Positions 1-11,704 of a DNA stretch of 64,000 nt are shown piece after piece (the first letter of the stretch is position 1; each line of letters opens with the position of its first letter). The position numbers were made by a program, and so were the translations under genes. Origin of the DNA: Solanum dulcamara (Eukaryota; Streptophyta; Magnoliopsida; Solanales; Solanaceae); NCBI RefSeq assembly GCF_947179165.1, contig NC_077240.1, positions 55,872,501 through 55,936,500 on the forward strand, read 5' to 3'. The notes below the pieces were generated by a model. It saw only the letters and a program-made list of their open reading frames with translations. It was not told the origin of the DNA and did not search any database.

Positions 1-66
1 ACGGTCATGTGGAGCTTATTGCTCCTCCCCAATAGTACTTCTCACAAGAGCTTTTCTTGGTGGCAT
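1..66 (-). pseudogene. Ty3/gypsy gag, N-terminal fragment
   Basis: On the minus strand an ATG at 66 opens MPPRKALVRSTIGEEQ and then hits a stop. MPPR(R/K) is the usual opening of the gag protein in plant chromodomain (Tekay/Del-like) Ty3/gypsy elements. The same opening, MPPRRE, occurs in the plus-strand element at 3887. A leader, primer-binding site and LTR remnant follow on the right in the expected order. The rest of the element lies outside the window. The in-frame stop after 16 codons marks it as broken. Confidence 0.6.
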
Positions 67-268
67 AATTCTATAATTACAAAAAGAAAGCGTTAGAGGG
101 AAAAGCCTTAGAATTCAACTATATCACATGACATAAGAATGATGAAAGAAGTAAAGTCTTCTAAATTCCTCAAAGCCTGTTATTCATAGATATGGTGCAC
201 TTCATACACATGAACAAGACTTTGCTTGGCACGGCATGTTAGACTCCCTAGGACACCTTAAACCTTGT

Positions 269-283
269 GCTCTAATACCAAGT
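269..283 (-). other. Primer-binding site of minus-strand gypsy element
   Basis: The minus strand reads CTTGGTATTAGAGCAC, close to the TGGTATCAGAGC site complementary to the 3' end of initiator methionine tRNA used by many plant Ty3/gypsy elements. It lies between the gag start (66) and the LTR remnant (from about 284). Confidence 0.6.
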
Positions 284-1432
284 TTTTTAGAAACCAAGTT
301 AGGCCTTAGGCGTGACAAGACAATTAAAATCCCGAAGGACTCTAATCAAGCCTGTTAGTATATCATACATGAGCATACATAAGGTAAATAAGACAACATG
401 ACTAAATCATAAATGAAAAATCAACTCTGAATTAACATGACAACATGTAACACCATGACAATCTAACATGCCTCTACTAGTCTAGATGGGGCATAGGACA
501 AGCTCCTAGCTCATCAACATAAGAAATAAAAGTCATAAGGAACAATGGAAAACATAGATGTCTCAACCTTGAATTACTAGGACTCACCAATAAGAGAAAA
601 GTAAGCTCAATATCTAGCCATGAGCGGAGTCTGTAGAGTGATCATCAGACCCTACATTATGATACAATATAGGCAAAAGTATGTGTTAGTACATGGAATG
701 CACTAAGTATATGAGAAGCATGCATGAACAATGATAATCAGATATAGTCAATATGAACATGTGATGCATGACCAATATCTTGAAAACATGTGTAAAACTT
801 GAAAACACTTGAAATCATATCATATGGTCAATGCATCATAAAACATCATAAGAGCATATAATATATCATATACATATGTGGATATTAACCTTAACCGACA
901 TGTAGAACCACATAAACTATAACATGATATCTGATGTAACTCTCACACTAAGAAGAGAGAGGCCACTTGCCAAGGTAGACTCTATATCATAAAGATAAAC
1001 ACGAGCTATATATGGATCCACTAACTAAGCCATAAAGGCACCTATGGTGGCACATAGTTTTGGAACTAAGGGTTGTTACTAGGGTTCCCTCGTGGATACC
1101 CACCTCAAAGTTCGCTCAGTACTAAGTTAATTCCAATGAAATACATAAAATATAGTCATTAGAAAAGGCAAATCAACCAATCCAACATCATGAAAATACA
1201 TCCTCAGAATATATCCTTGAAAACTATGGTAATAACTTGAACTTGTGGATACATACCTTTTAAAGCATCAAAAGTATCCTATCTTGCATTTTATGAGAGA
1301 ACCTTTCATAATTCATGGTTATATACTTGAAAACATACTTGAATCATAATACATAACTTTTATAAATCATACATAAATCCTTTATCATAAATTCATTATT
1401 TAAAACTTGAAATTCATAGCATGATGCATAGG
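284..1432 (-). mobile_element. Group-A gypsy LTR, 3' half, truncated
   Basis: This matches, in minus orientation, the downstream half of the LTRs at 57741-59715 and 61249-63343. Shared phrases include the CCGAAGG...CTAATCAAGCCTG segment, AGCATACATAAGGTAAATA, and the GTAGGCAAAAGTATGT...ACTAAGTATATGAGAAG block. It is cut off at 1432 exactly where a plus-strand group-A LTR begins, so the plus element probably inserted into this older LTR. No gene is seen here. The boundary at 284 is approximate because the last bases have diverged. Confidence 0.6.
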
Positions 1433-3669
1433 TGTAAGACCCTAGAAGTTGGAAAGTCGAAAAACGAGGAGCAAAAGGTGAAATCCCAAGAAACTGCATA
1501 TTTTAGAACCAGGTGATGACAACGAAGGTCATCATGGGCCGTGGTCCGCACCATGCCTTGTGGTGAGCTACCGTGGTGCTAGTTCTGAAAGTTAGACCTA
1601 TAGGAAAGAGACCTATTAAGGGATCACGGACCATGGTGAGCACCACGGACCTTGATGCCATCTGTACTGACCCCTCCCCTAAGACCTCAGTAAATGATCC
1701 CAAGGAAGGGACCACGCCTTACCACCATGGGCCATGTAGCCCTTCATGGACCGTGGTGGGTTCTGTGGTGGTCTCTCATGCAGACCACCTTGCTGGTCTT
1801 GGACCCCATCCATGGTTCACGGACCATGAAGGTCTTCGTGGAGGAAGTCTTAAAACTCTTCCCCCGCAATCCTAGATTTCATGACCAAGTCAATCACCAC
1901 GGACACCACCGTGAGCCATGGTGATGATCATGGACTGTGATGGGTCCTTCTTAGTGAGTCTTACATCCAATTAAATAAAGGGTAATTCGGTCATTTCTCA
2001 ATTCTTTCATTAATGTCTGTGGATTGTTTTGGGACTAAATTAATTATGTAATTGTCCTAAATACTCCTAAGTCTATTTTTCCTCCATTAATTCTCAAACA
2101 ACTTTAAGTCTTCTCTCTCAAGGTTACTTCACGACTTCATGTTCTTCATCAAGTTTGACTAGGGTTTCTTAAAGAAAAGGTCTCATTTTTTAATTCCAAG
2201 TTCAAAATTCATTTAAGGTATGTAGGGATTGATCCATGGGTCCTTTTAATCTATGGAGTCCCAATGTTTTCATTCAAAATTTCATAAATTTCAACTGGGT
2301 TTGTAACCCTAGTTTGATGAATTAGATTGGGTTGTTTCAGTTATGCTTTTAATCATTATAAATGATCATTATAAGTATGTTTCTACATTAATTGCATGAT
2401 TTCAAGATGAATTATGAATGCCCAAGCATGAAGGTATTTTCATTGATGTTATTATGAAGTATGATTATGAAGTTCAATAATAACAAGTATTATCATGATT
2501 TTTATCCACATTGACTAGGTATATGAGTTTTATTCTAAATTCAAATATGAATTATGATCATTAAGTATAATTATGTTCATGTTAAGAATTTCATGCGAGT
2601 TATAAAGAAATGTGACTTAGGGCCCTATGTTGGTGACCTGGAACCTAATGACATAAATTATGCAAGTATGATATTGTAATGTTGAAAGGCTTATACTCAC
2701 ATTGCAAGTATAACATGAAAATGAGCTACTCTATGAATTATGAAGTTTATGAACAAGTTTATGACATATGCTAAGTATGATTATTATGTTATGTATTCCA
2801 TGAGATTTGACTTAGCACTAAATGATGACTTTAGGTGGGGGCTCGACCTACGAGGTCCTTATCTAAAGTCTCTTGTCTTATAACTACTTACCACCATAGG
2901 ATTGACTTTTTAGCCTAGCTAGTGGATCCACATATAGCGTATGTACAAGACCCGCCTAGCGGAGTAGAGTCTACCTAGGAAAGTAGATTCCCCTATCTTC
3001 TGTTGTATCAAAAGACATTGGGATTCCATGTTATAGCTCGCATGGTCTTATTATCGGTTATGTTTCTATCCCACATATATGTATATTTTCCGTAGGTTCT
3101 ATTAAGATCTCAATATGTCTTTTAAGTGCTTTGATCATTATGATTTTCTCATGACTTTACTCATACTCTTTTATCATGAACATTAATTTATCATTGTATC
3201 CTATCATTTATGTTGTATGTCACACCTACATACTTAGTACATTCAAACTTATGAATGCATATTATTGCCTACATTGTCTTATAATTTGGGGCTGAGGATC
3301 ATGCTTCTATCACACGTGGCTGGTAGAGTTTTTGTCTGGCAAAGTGTTGTGGTGAGTCCTCATCTATTGGGGACTAGTTATGAGTTGGTTATTTCTCTCA
3401 AAGACTTTGTTATGTTTTATTTTTGGGGTGAGATAAGGACATGTCTTAGCCCCCGCCTGTCTTATATAGTAGAGGCATTATTGGACCTATCTTGTGGAGT
3501 TTATGTAGTCCAGTTTACACTTCTTTTATAATCATGTTTTAGACTCTTTATATGTTATTTCCGCATTTACTTACCTTATATATGCTTACAATATATCAAG
3601 AGGCTTGGTTGGAGCTCTTCGGAGTTTCGATCATCATTTTACGGTTAGGCCCTAAGTCGAGTCGTGACA
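1433..3669 (+). mobile_element. Group-A gypsy 5' LTR
   Basis: This LTR of about 2.2 kb starts TGTAAGACCCTAGAAGTTGG and ends GAGTCGTGACA, with a primer-binding site two bases later. Related LTRs lie at 39304 (+), 52722 (+), 57741 (-) and 61249 (-). About 70-510 bp inside it is a GC-rich cluster of CCATGG/CCACGGAC words. The rest is AT-rich with no supported gene; small ORFs at 1503-1924 and 3265-3752 arise by chance in LTR sequence. The LTR would supply promoter and polyadenylation signals for the element, although the element is defective. Confidence 0.75.
1505..1945. repeat. CCATGG / CCACGGACC word cluster inside LTR
   Basis: Short near-palindromic words recur in both orientations: CACGGACCATGG, CCATGGGCCATG, GGACCGTGGTGG, CACGGACCATGA, ACCACGGACACCACCGTG. 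The block is clearly richer in GC than the surrounding LTR. It occupies the same relative place as differently worded clusters in the LTRs at 39361-39840 and 62890-63260. Confidence 0.7.
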
Positions 3670-3671
3670 AA

Positions 3672-3685
3672 TTTAGTATCAAAGC
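3672..3685 (+). other. Primer-binding site of plus-strand group-A element
   Basis: TTTAGTATCAAAGC directly after the LTR end (GTGACA at 3669) is a two-mismatch version of the initiator-Met-tRNA site TTTGGTATCAGAGC. Confidence 0.65.
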
Positions 3686-3886
3686 ACAAGGTTTAAGATA
3701 TCCTAGGGAGTCCAATATGCCACGTCAAGTAGAGTCTTATTCATGGTTGTGAAGCACACTACATCTATGAATAGGAGTCTATAAGGCATTTTAGAAAATC
3801 CTCACTTCTTTCATGATCTATGCCGTACGATAGAATATGTTCTAAGACTTCCTTTCCCTAACGATTGTCCTTTGCTATTTTCAAAA

Positions 3887-4954
3887 ATGCCTCCAAGAAG
3901 AGAACATATGCAAAAAGGAGTCAATGCTAATAAGGACCAAGTTCTTTTAATCCCTAAAGATGATGTTCCTCTACCCAACCAAGTGACTAATGCGGAATTC
4001 GGAATGCAATTACTATGCTAGACTAAGTTGTGTCTAATCAAGGAGTTGTTGCTCCTCCTAATATTCCCACTCTGGCTTGTAGATTGAGGAACTTTACAAA
4101 GATGATCCCTCCCGAGTTCCAGGTTCAAAATTGGATGAGGATCTTCAAGAGTTCATTGATTAGGTGTATAAGATAGTGAGTATTATAGGGGAAACTTTGG
4201 AAGAGAAAGCAGAGTTGGCGGCTTACCAACTCAAAAGTGTTTCTCAAGTTTGGTATAATTAATGGAAGATAGAGAGGGTGGATGAAGGACCTATTGATTG
4301 GGAAGCCTTCAAACTTTCATTTATTGATCTTTTTTTCCCTATTGAGATAAGGGAATCCAAGGTGTTGGAATTCATAAATCTTTGACAAAGAAACATGGGT
4401 ATGAAGGATTATGCCCTGAGGTTCACCAAGCTCTCCAAGTATGCTTCTTCATTAGTTGTTGATCCACATGCTTGAATAAGTCAATTCATATCAGGGGTAT
4501 CCAACTTGGTTGCCAAGGAATGCCTTAATGCCATGCTTATTAAAGAAATGAACATATCCTAGTTCATGACTTTTGCCGAATAATTTAAGGAAGAGAAACT
4601 CAAGGAGATGAAAATGAGGGATTCTAAGAGAGCTCAGTATGAAGGTGGGCTCTCCAATGCTAGGATCGATAGTGGAAATTGTCATGCTCAACAAAGCCAA
4701 GGTTTGGGAAAGAATTTTAATAAGGATAGGGTGTCATACCCTAAGGCTCAAGGAGAAGGTGTGAATGTTAGTAGCCCTTCATTTCCCAAGTGTGCAAAGT
4801 GTGGGAAGAATCATAGATGTCGATGTTTAATGTGGACATGTGCTTGCTGTGGATGTGGAAAGATAAGTCATAGGCAATCCAAGTGCCCTTATATTTACAA
4901 CAAAGGTAGTGAAGGTTGTCCTCAAGGACATGTAGCCCAAGGAGGCCAAATGTA
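3887..4954 (+). pseudogene. Ty3/gypsy gag (capsid-nucleocapsid), broken
   Basis: The start at 3887 reads MPPRREHMQKGVNANKDQ and stops after about 45 codons. Gag similarity then continues across stops and shifts: a capsid stretch of the IPPEFQ / ...EFIDXVYKIVSIIGETL / AELAAYQLKSVSQVWYNXWK type (about 4100-4270), then KDYALRFTKLSKYA. The longest open part is 4608-4955. It ends in a zinc-knuckle region where CCGCGKISHRQSKC fits the C-X2-C-X4-H-X4-C nucleocapsid motif. Gag would package element RNA. At least four in-frame stops make it non-functional. Confidence 0.8.
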
Positions 4955-7850
4955 ATAAAGTGCCCAAGCTCAACCTAAGGGTGGCCAACGGAACAACCAA
5001 TTCTATTCTCTTCATGCTAGGCAAGATGTGGATGAGACTCCCAATATGGTCACGACTATGCTACAGGTCTTTAACTTTGATATTCATGCATTGCTTGATC
5101 TAGGTGCCTCTTATATTTTATTACTCCTTACCTTGCTATGAGGTTTGATATTTGCCCCGGAGTATTGTTAGAACCTTTTTGGTTTACACTCCCGTTGGTG
5201 ATTCAGTGTCGGCCAAGAGAGTTTATAGAAATTGTCTCATGTCGGTATTGCATAAAGTTATTCCTTGTGATCTTGTTAAGCTAGACATGACTGATTTTGA
5301 CATTATTCTTGGTATGTATTGGTTACATGCCTTTTATGCATCCATTGATTGTAGAACCCGTAGGGTTAAATTTCAGTTTCCTAATGAGCCTATTCTTGAA
5401 TGGAGGGGTAATGATTGGGTGGTTAAGGGTCGATTCAATTCATGTATTAAGGCCCAAAAAATGATTTTCAAAGCGTGCATCTATCACTTAGTGCGAGTTA
5501 GGGATGTTGATTCTGAAACTCCTACTCTTTGAGTCAGTCCCTATAGTTTATGCATTTTCTAATGTGTTTCTCGATGACTTGCCTGACGTTCCTCCCAAAA
5601 GGGAAATTAACTTTGGCATAGATATCTTTTCTGATACTCAACCTATTTCTATTCCTTCTTACCGTATGGCTTCGACAAGACTTAAGAAGTTGAAGGAGCA
5701 ATTGAAGGATTTGTTGGACAAGGATTTCATAAGGACAAGTATTTCACTATAGGGTGCACCCGTGTTATTTGTTTGGAAAAAAGATGGGTCACTCCGAATG
5801 TGTATAGATTACTAACAATTAAATAAGGTTACTGTAAAGAACAAGTATCCAATTCTAAGGATTGATGACTTATTCGATCAACTTCAAAGAGCAATCTACT
5901 TTTCAAAGATTGATCTCTGTTTCAGTTATCATCAATTAAGGGTAAGGGAATGTGAAGTTCCCTAGACGGCATTTCGAACTCTATATGGTCACTTTGAACT
6001 TTTTGTTATGTCTTTTGGACTAATGAATACCCCTGCAGCTTTTATTAATTTGATGAACAGGGTATTCAAACAATATTTGGATATGTTTTTGATCATTTTA
6101 TAAATGATATTTTAATCTATTCTCGAAGTGAGAAAAAGCATACCGATCATTTGAGGATTATGTTGCAAATTCTCAAGGATATTCAGTTGTATGCAAAGTA
6201 TAGCAAACTAAATTTTGGTTAAGGTCAGTTGCTTTCCTTGGTTACATTATTTCAGGAGAAGGAATTATGGTTGATGCAAATAAGATGGAGGCAGTAGAAT
6301 TGGCCTAGACCATTAAATCCTTCTGATATTAGAAGTTTCTTAGGTTTAGATGATTATTATAGACTGTTTGTGGAAGGTTACTCTGTCATTGCATCACCCT
6401 TGATGAGTTTGACTCAAAAGAAGGTGAAGTTTCAATGGTCTGAGGCATGTGAGAAAAGCTTTCAAAAGTTGGAGGATAGACTTACCTCCACTCCAGTGTT
6501 GACTTTATCGGAAGGTTTAGATGGGTTTATTGTGTATTGTAATACTTCACATTAGTCTTGGTTGTGTTCTAATGCAAAATGGTAAAGTGATAGCTTATGC
6601 TTCAAGGCAACTCAAGGTACATAAGAAGAATTACCTGACTCATGACTTGGAGTTGGCGGCGGTGGTATTGCTTTGAAATTGTGGAGACACTACTTGTATA
6701 GGGTTCATGTAGATGTTTCACCGATCATAAATGTTTGCAATATGTGTTCACTCAAAAGGACTTAAATCTTCAGCAAAGGAGATGGCTTGAACTATTGAAG
6801 GATTATGACATGAGTTTGCTATACCATTTGGGTAGCACAAATGTGATTGCCAATGCTCTTAGTAGATTGTCCATTAACAGTGTTGCTCGTATTGAGGATG
6901 AGAATAAAGAGCTAGTTCGAGATGTGCATAGATTAGCCTATTTGGGTGTTTGATTAGTTAATTCTAAATATGGTGGTGTTATTGTGCAAAATGATTCTGA
7001 ATCATCTCTTGTGGTGAATGTAAAGGCAAAGCAAGATAGAGATCCTGCTTTGGTTGAATTAAAGAAATCAGTGGCCGAAAAGGCCATAGAGGTTTTCTCC
7101 CAAAAGTGAGATGGTGTTTTGAGATATCAAGGCTGATTGTGTGTGCCGAATATTGATGGATTGAAAGATATGATATTATTCGAAGCTGATACTTTGCGGT
7201 ATTCTATTCATCTCGGTTCCACAAAGATGTATCAAGATTAGAGAGAAGTGTATTGGAGGAATGGCATGAAAAGGGATATTGCAGAATTCATGGCCAAGTG
7301 TCCTAATTGTCAAGAAGTGAAAGTTGAGCATCGAAAAACCGGGAGGTTTGGCTCAAGAAATTGAAATTCCTACTTGGAAGTAGGAAGACTTGAATATGGA
7401 CTTTGTTACAGGTTTGCCTCATACTCGTAGGCAACATGATTCTATTTGGGTGATTGTTGACCGAATGACTAAGTCGGCTCATTTTCTCCCAGTTAAGACC
7501 TCATATACAGCTTAGGAATATGCTAGATTGTATATCCGAGATTTGGTTAAGCTTCATGGGGTTGCACTATCTATCATTTCGGATCAAGGAACTTAGTTTA
7601 CATCTCAGTTTTGGAGATCCTTATAATAGGGTCTTGGTATCCAAGTGAAGCTTAGTACATCATTTCACCCACAAACAGATGGTCAGGCTGATGTACCATT
7701 TAGACATTAGAGGACATGTTGAGAGCATGCGTTATAGATTTTAAAGGAAATTGGGATGATCATTTGTTGTTAATAGAGTTTGCTTATAATAACAGTTATC
7801 ACTCTAGCATTGAGATGGCTCCATTCGAAGATTTAGGAAGATGGATTAGA
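4955..7850 (+). pseudogene. Ty3/gypsy pol (protease-RT-RNase H-integrase), broken and 3'-truncated
   Basis: Domains run in the gypsy order. The protease has LLDLGASYI (about 5090-5115) as its D-x-G-A-S active site, followed by VKLDMTDFDIILGMYWL. RT begins at DLPDVPPKREINFGID (5578) and continues through [18 protein letters not shown] and FSKIDL. The expected FxDD catalytic box reads FINDILIYS (about 6097), so one catalytic Asp is Asn. RNase H includes [23 protein letters not shown] and HDLELA. Integrase has a zinc region (CPNCQEVKVEH, about 7300), core D at NMDFVTGLP, and SIISDQGT. The match ends near 7850, before the GPY/F and chromodomain parts, where an antisense group-B LTR begins. Many frameshifts and stops. 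Confidence 0.8.
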
Positions 7851-10163
7851 GTATGCCCAAGTAGAGTAGTGAGAAACCATATGCAATTTACATCATCATC
7901 AGAGACTCGATGAAACAGTTAAGTGAACCATCACCTGAAAACCAGAGTAGTAATCGTCTTAAGTACCTACTAAACACCATTCGGGATCATATTAGCTGAA
8001 GTTTCAGGGATCGTAGATGGGTATCGAGACAGTGTTAAACAACTTATGGAAGTAGAGACGTTTGTCATCGCAGAGACCTTAGGAATAGGAGCTGATGCAT
8101 TCAATTATTATTCATCAGATAGGAGACTCGAGGGTAGTAGTTCAACTACTTAAAGCATTCTAATATCAAGTAATGAATAAAAGTCACAAGTTATACCCGG
8201 AGCTTATAACTGGAACTACCTCCACCTCATATCATATGCCATTGCATTTATACTTAAGACACTTCAAAAGGAAGAAGAGACATGCCTTACATATACTACT
8301 GTTCATGATCTAGCAGCCTTAAAAGGCAATAACTCAATTATTATAGGAGTCTTAACATCACAAAGTGAGTAAAGTCTATGAATTACATTTAGAGTTTCAT
8401 GAGTGGAATTATCCCCACATTTCATAGACACCATTCATAACTTATACTTAAGACATACCAAAAGAAAAGAAGAATAGCTCTACATACCTGTTACGGGTTA
8501 GTCGCATCCAGACTCACTTCAATACTCCTTTGACCTATTTAACACGAAAGCAATACGAAGATCAACAACCCTTGACTTTTCAGCAACTCAAGGTGCACCC
8601 AAGTATTCATAGAACTCATTTTCTCGCTCGTCTTGTCGACTAGTTCTTTAGTAAGTTAAGGAGTTAACGGAAATTGGGCAGCACCTCCCCTATACCATTC
8701 CTTATCCGAATTTCCAATTACACCCCTATTCACTACAGCCAACCAACAACAACACCCTGCAAAATATATACAAGCAATTCATATCAATATTACATAATAC
8801 AAACTTCCAACGACTCCCCCAAAATTACGATATCCAAAATAGGTTTCTAGTCTTTATGTTGTAACACCTTTAATCATACATAGCGGAGGGTCGTGTGGCT
8901 GAAACCAGAAGCTCCCATAACTCTTTTAGGATACTTTTAATCCCTGCAACACATCACCATACTACCTAAAGCTGCAGCACCACAAGCACAATACCCAACT
9001 CGACTTCAATTTAACCATAACGACTTCAATTTAGTTTATTTCTAAAGTTGAGCATTTCTACGACATTATTACACTTACATCAGCATACAAGGTGTATAAT
9101 ATACCCTATAACAACATCATAAACTTCAAATTGGAAGAAAAGACCTTACCTTACCCGAAATTGACCAAAGCTTGCCAAAATTCGCCTCAAAAGTTCTCTA
9201 GTTGTGACTGAAATATCATGGCTGTTTGCTATCCGTTTGGTGCTGCTCCAAACCATAACTTTACGTCATTAATACCCTCATAACCTTTCCAAACCCTTAT
9301 CAAAATGTGGGAGAAGAGAACTAAGCCATACCTTGCTAGAACTTGCTAAAACTTGTCTCGGAAGTTCCCTTAACATGCTAAATATTAGCGGACTGTTTAT
9401 ATCTCTTCCTTGCTGCCCCAAAATGAAATTTTACATTATTAAAAACCTCTATATCACCGTAGGATACCTTAAATAATTAATTCACGGAATGAAATTGGGC
9501 CTTACCTTGGTAGCCCCTCAAACCCGTAGGTCTCTCTCTCTAATCTCTAAGTTCCCTTTCTTTCTTTTATTCTTGTTTTGGCAGAAGAATGACTCTAAGA
9601 GTAACATAAAACATATATATATGTTGCCTTAGGAGGTGACACGTGTCATTCCCTCAGCCCCTAATTGGGCCACCTTAATCATGCAATCAATTAGAGACTG
9701 CCACGTGTCCTTAGTAGGGCCTACCCCCAAGTAGGTGGGTCACCTACTTGACCCCAAGCAGGTGGGTCACCTTCTGCCACGTGGCACTTTCCTATGCTTC
9801 CACATGGCACCTCCTCTTGTTGCCACGTGTCGTTCTCTCTTTCTCTTCGTGGGTTCGTAATCTCGTCTTACTTTAAGAACTCGTATACTCCTTGCTACGT
9901 AAGCTTGGTATGAGCTCAAGTAGCTTAAGAAGGTAAGATTTTCAAGTTGGTAGCTTTCGTACGTAAGTCGAGTCCTACGACTCATCACTTGGCCTCCAAT
10001 GCCTTCCGACTTCTCATGACCCTATTTCCAACCTTCCCCACTATGGGGTATCACATTCTCCCTTCCTTAGAGTTGTTTGATAGTGTCGTAGATTATCCGG
10101 CTCACATGATAATTTCTAAGAAGCTTAAGAGACATTTCGAGCTCAAGAGTGTGGGGTGTAACA
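7851..10163 (-). mobile_element. Group-B gypsy LTR, minus, end truncated
   Basis: In minus orientation the LTR starts TGTTACACCCCACACTC at 10163. It aligns with the plus-strand LTRs at 45959-49777 and 54404-56850: TCTTAAGCTTCTTAGAA near the start, the TGCTGCCCAATTTCCG segment (about 8680), and the GATCCC/GACCCC...GAGTCTC stretch (about 7900-8010). It stops near 7850 where the plus-strand pol is cut, at the point where other copies carry a 45-bp tandem array. A group-A LTR end resumes immediately after 10163, so this LTR sits inside the 3' LTR of the element that began at 1433. No gene is seen in it. Confidence 0.65.
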
Positions 10164-10267
10164 TTTCTTTACCTTATGTATGTGATGTATGCTAAGATGG
10201 CTGGGTTGGGATCCTTCATAATCCCAATCATCGTGTCAGTGCTTGGCCCTAGTTTGGATCGTGACAA
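10164..10267 (+). mobile_element. Terminal piece of group-A 3' LTR
   Basis: The stretch TTTCTTTACCTTATGTATG...TATGCTAAGATGGCTGGGTTGG...GGCCCTAGTTTGGATCGTGACA matches the final 100 bp of the group-A LTR at 53708-53817. It is probably the far end of the element whose 5' LTR is at 1433. The next 160 bp (10268-10427) are AT-rich and hold nothing recognisable. Confidence 0.6.
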
Positions 10268-10427
10268 TATTGATAGAATTTCAAGAATTAATTGAATTTT
10301 TATGTCTTCTAAATATTTTAACTTGCTAATTATTATAATTTATAGTAATTTTTACGTAATTTCTAAATATATGAAAAATTACATAAGTAAGACAAACAAA
10401 GTAAATTCGATAAAGTTCCTATTTTAC

Positions 10428-10538
10428 CTAAAATGATCAAATAACCCTTGGACGACAATAATAATAATAATAATCGTAACAATAATAATAGTAATAATAA
10501 TAGTAATAATAATAATAATAATAGTAATAGTAATAGTA

Positions 10539-10594
<56 letters not shown>

Positions 10595-10697
10595 CATAAT
10601 AATAATAGTAATAATAATAATAATAGTAATAGTAATAATAATAATAATAATAATCATAATAATAATAGTAATAATAATAATAGTAGTAGTAGTAGTA

Positions 10698-10733
<36 letters not shown>

Positions 10734-11455
10734 GTAATAGTAGTAATAGTAATAATAGTAATAATAGTAATAATAGTAATAATAGTAATAGTAATAATAG
10801 TAATACTAGTAATAGTAATAATAGTAATACTAGTAATACTAATAATAGTAATAATAGTAACTATGGTCCAAAAATGCCTTTGCCATTGATAGTTTGATTC
10901 AGAAATACCTTATTATTACTAAATGTGTCAAAAATATCTTTTTTTGAATAAATATATTATTTCTTTTCATTTTAAACACATATTGTTCCGAATAAAAAAA
11001 ATATTTTTAAAGAACTCGATTCTTGATTTTTTCCTTTTAAAACCACTTTAAGTGATAAAAATATGGTAATAATTAAAATAAAATAATTTTATGTACCCTT
11101 TTAACGGGTAATTTATATCATATATATAAGATCATAAATCCATTATTAATTTTTATTTAGATAACAATAAAAAATAATTTTAATAAACTATGAAATATTT
11201 TTATATTATAATTTTTCCGAATTGAAGTAGGACAAATATTTGCTAATAGAAAAATATTATTAGGAAAATTATATGTTCAAAAAGAAAATAAATAATATAT
11301 TTATTTGGAAAAAGAGCATTTTTGACCCATTAAGTAATAAGAAGAATATTTTTGGCCAAACTATTGTCGACAAGGACATTTTTGAATCAAAATATAAACA
11401 AAATATATTTTTATTTATTTGACATAGTTTAATGAACATTTTTGACCATTTTTCA
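10428..11455. mobile_element. Foldback-type element, copy 1 (upstream of ALKBH6)
   Basis: The ends are imperfect inverted repeats (AAAATGATCAAATAACCCTTG on the left; GAACATTTTTGACCATTTTT on the right). Inside are repeated phrases of the type 'GTCCAAAAATGCC...TTGATAGTTTG', TTTTAAACACAT, and their complements on the right (TTTTTGGCCAAACTATTG, TTTTTGACCCATTAAGTAA). Copies 2 (29107-29824) and 3 (36183-36400) share these arms. No transposase is visible, so it is non-autonomous; the superfamily is unassigned. A trinucleotide microsatellite occupies its left arm. Confidence 0.6.
10455..10862. repeat. (AAT/AGT)n microsatellite, about 400 bp
   Basis: An almost uninterrupted run of AAT triplets with AGT, CAT and ACT variants. 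It stays in triplet register, so it produces long Asn/Ser-rich and Ile/Thr-rich ORFs on the two strands; these are artefacts of the repeat. It ends about 840 bp before the ALKBH6 start codon. Confidence 0.95.
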
Positions 11456-11704
11456 CATATTGTTTTTAATAGAGTAGAAAGGAATAATATATATGTGACT
11501 GGTTAAAAAAAGGGTCACAGGTATTTGATGAACTTTACCCCCAAGTAACACAATTTTTCTGGTTTAATTTGCATCTCTGATCAATTTAAAGTGGATCGAA
11601 GTAGGAGTATTTATGAAATTGACAGGTTTTTGCCTTGTGATTTCTGTCAGGCCTTGATACTTAGACTAATGTCGAGTTGGGGTCATCTTCCATAGCAGAA
11701 AAAA
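11456..11704 (+). promoter_or_regulatory. Presumed ALKBH6 promoter/5' UTR region
   Basis: Only about 250 bp separate the end of the foldback element from the ALKBH6 ATG. An AATATATATG stretch at 11486-11495 is a possible TATA box; AT-rich plant DNA gives many such matches, so this is weak. The start context AAAAAATGGAA has A at -3 and G at +4, favourable for plant initiation. No upstream ATG conservation or cis-element can be judged from one sequence. Confidence 0.35.

Noticed and set aside
10424..10897. Asn/Ser-rich 149-codon ORF and its Ile-rich complement
   Set aside because: Produced by the (AAT/AGT)n microsatellite staying in triplet register.
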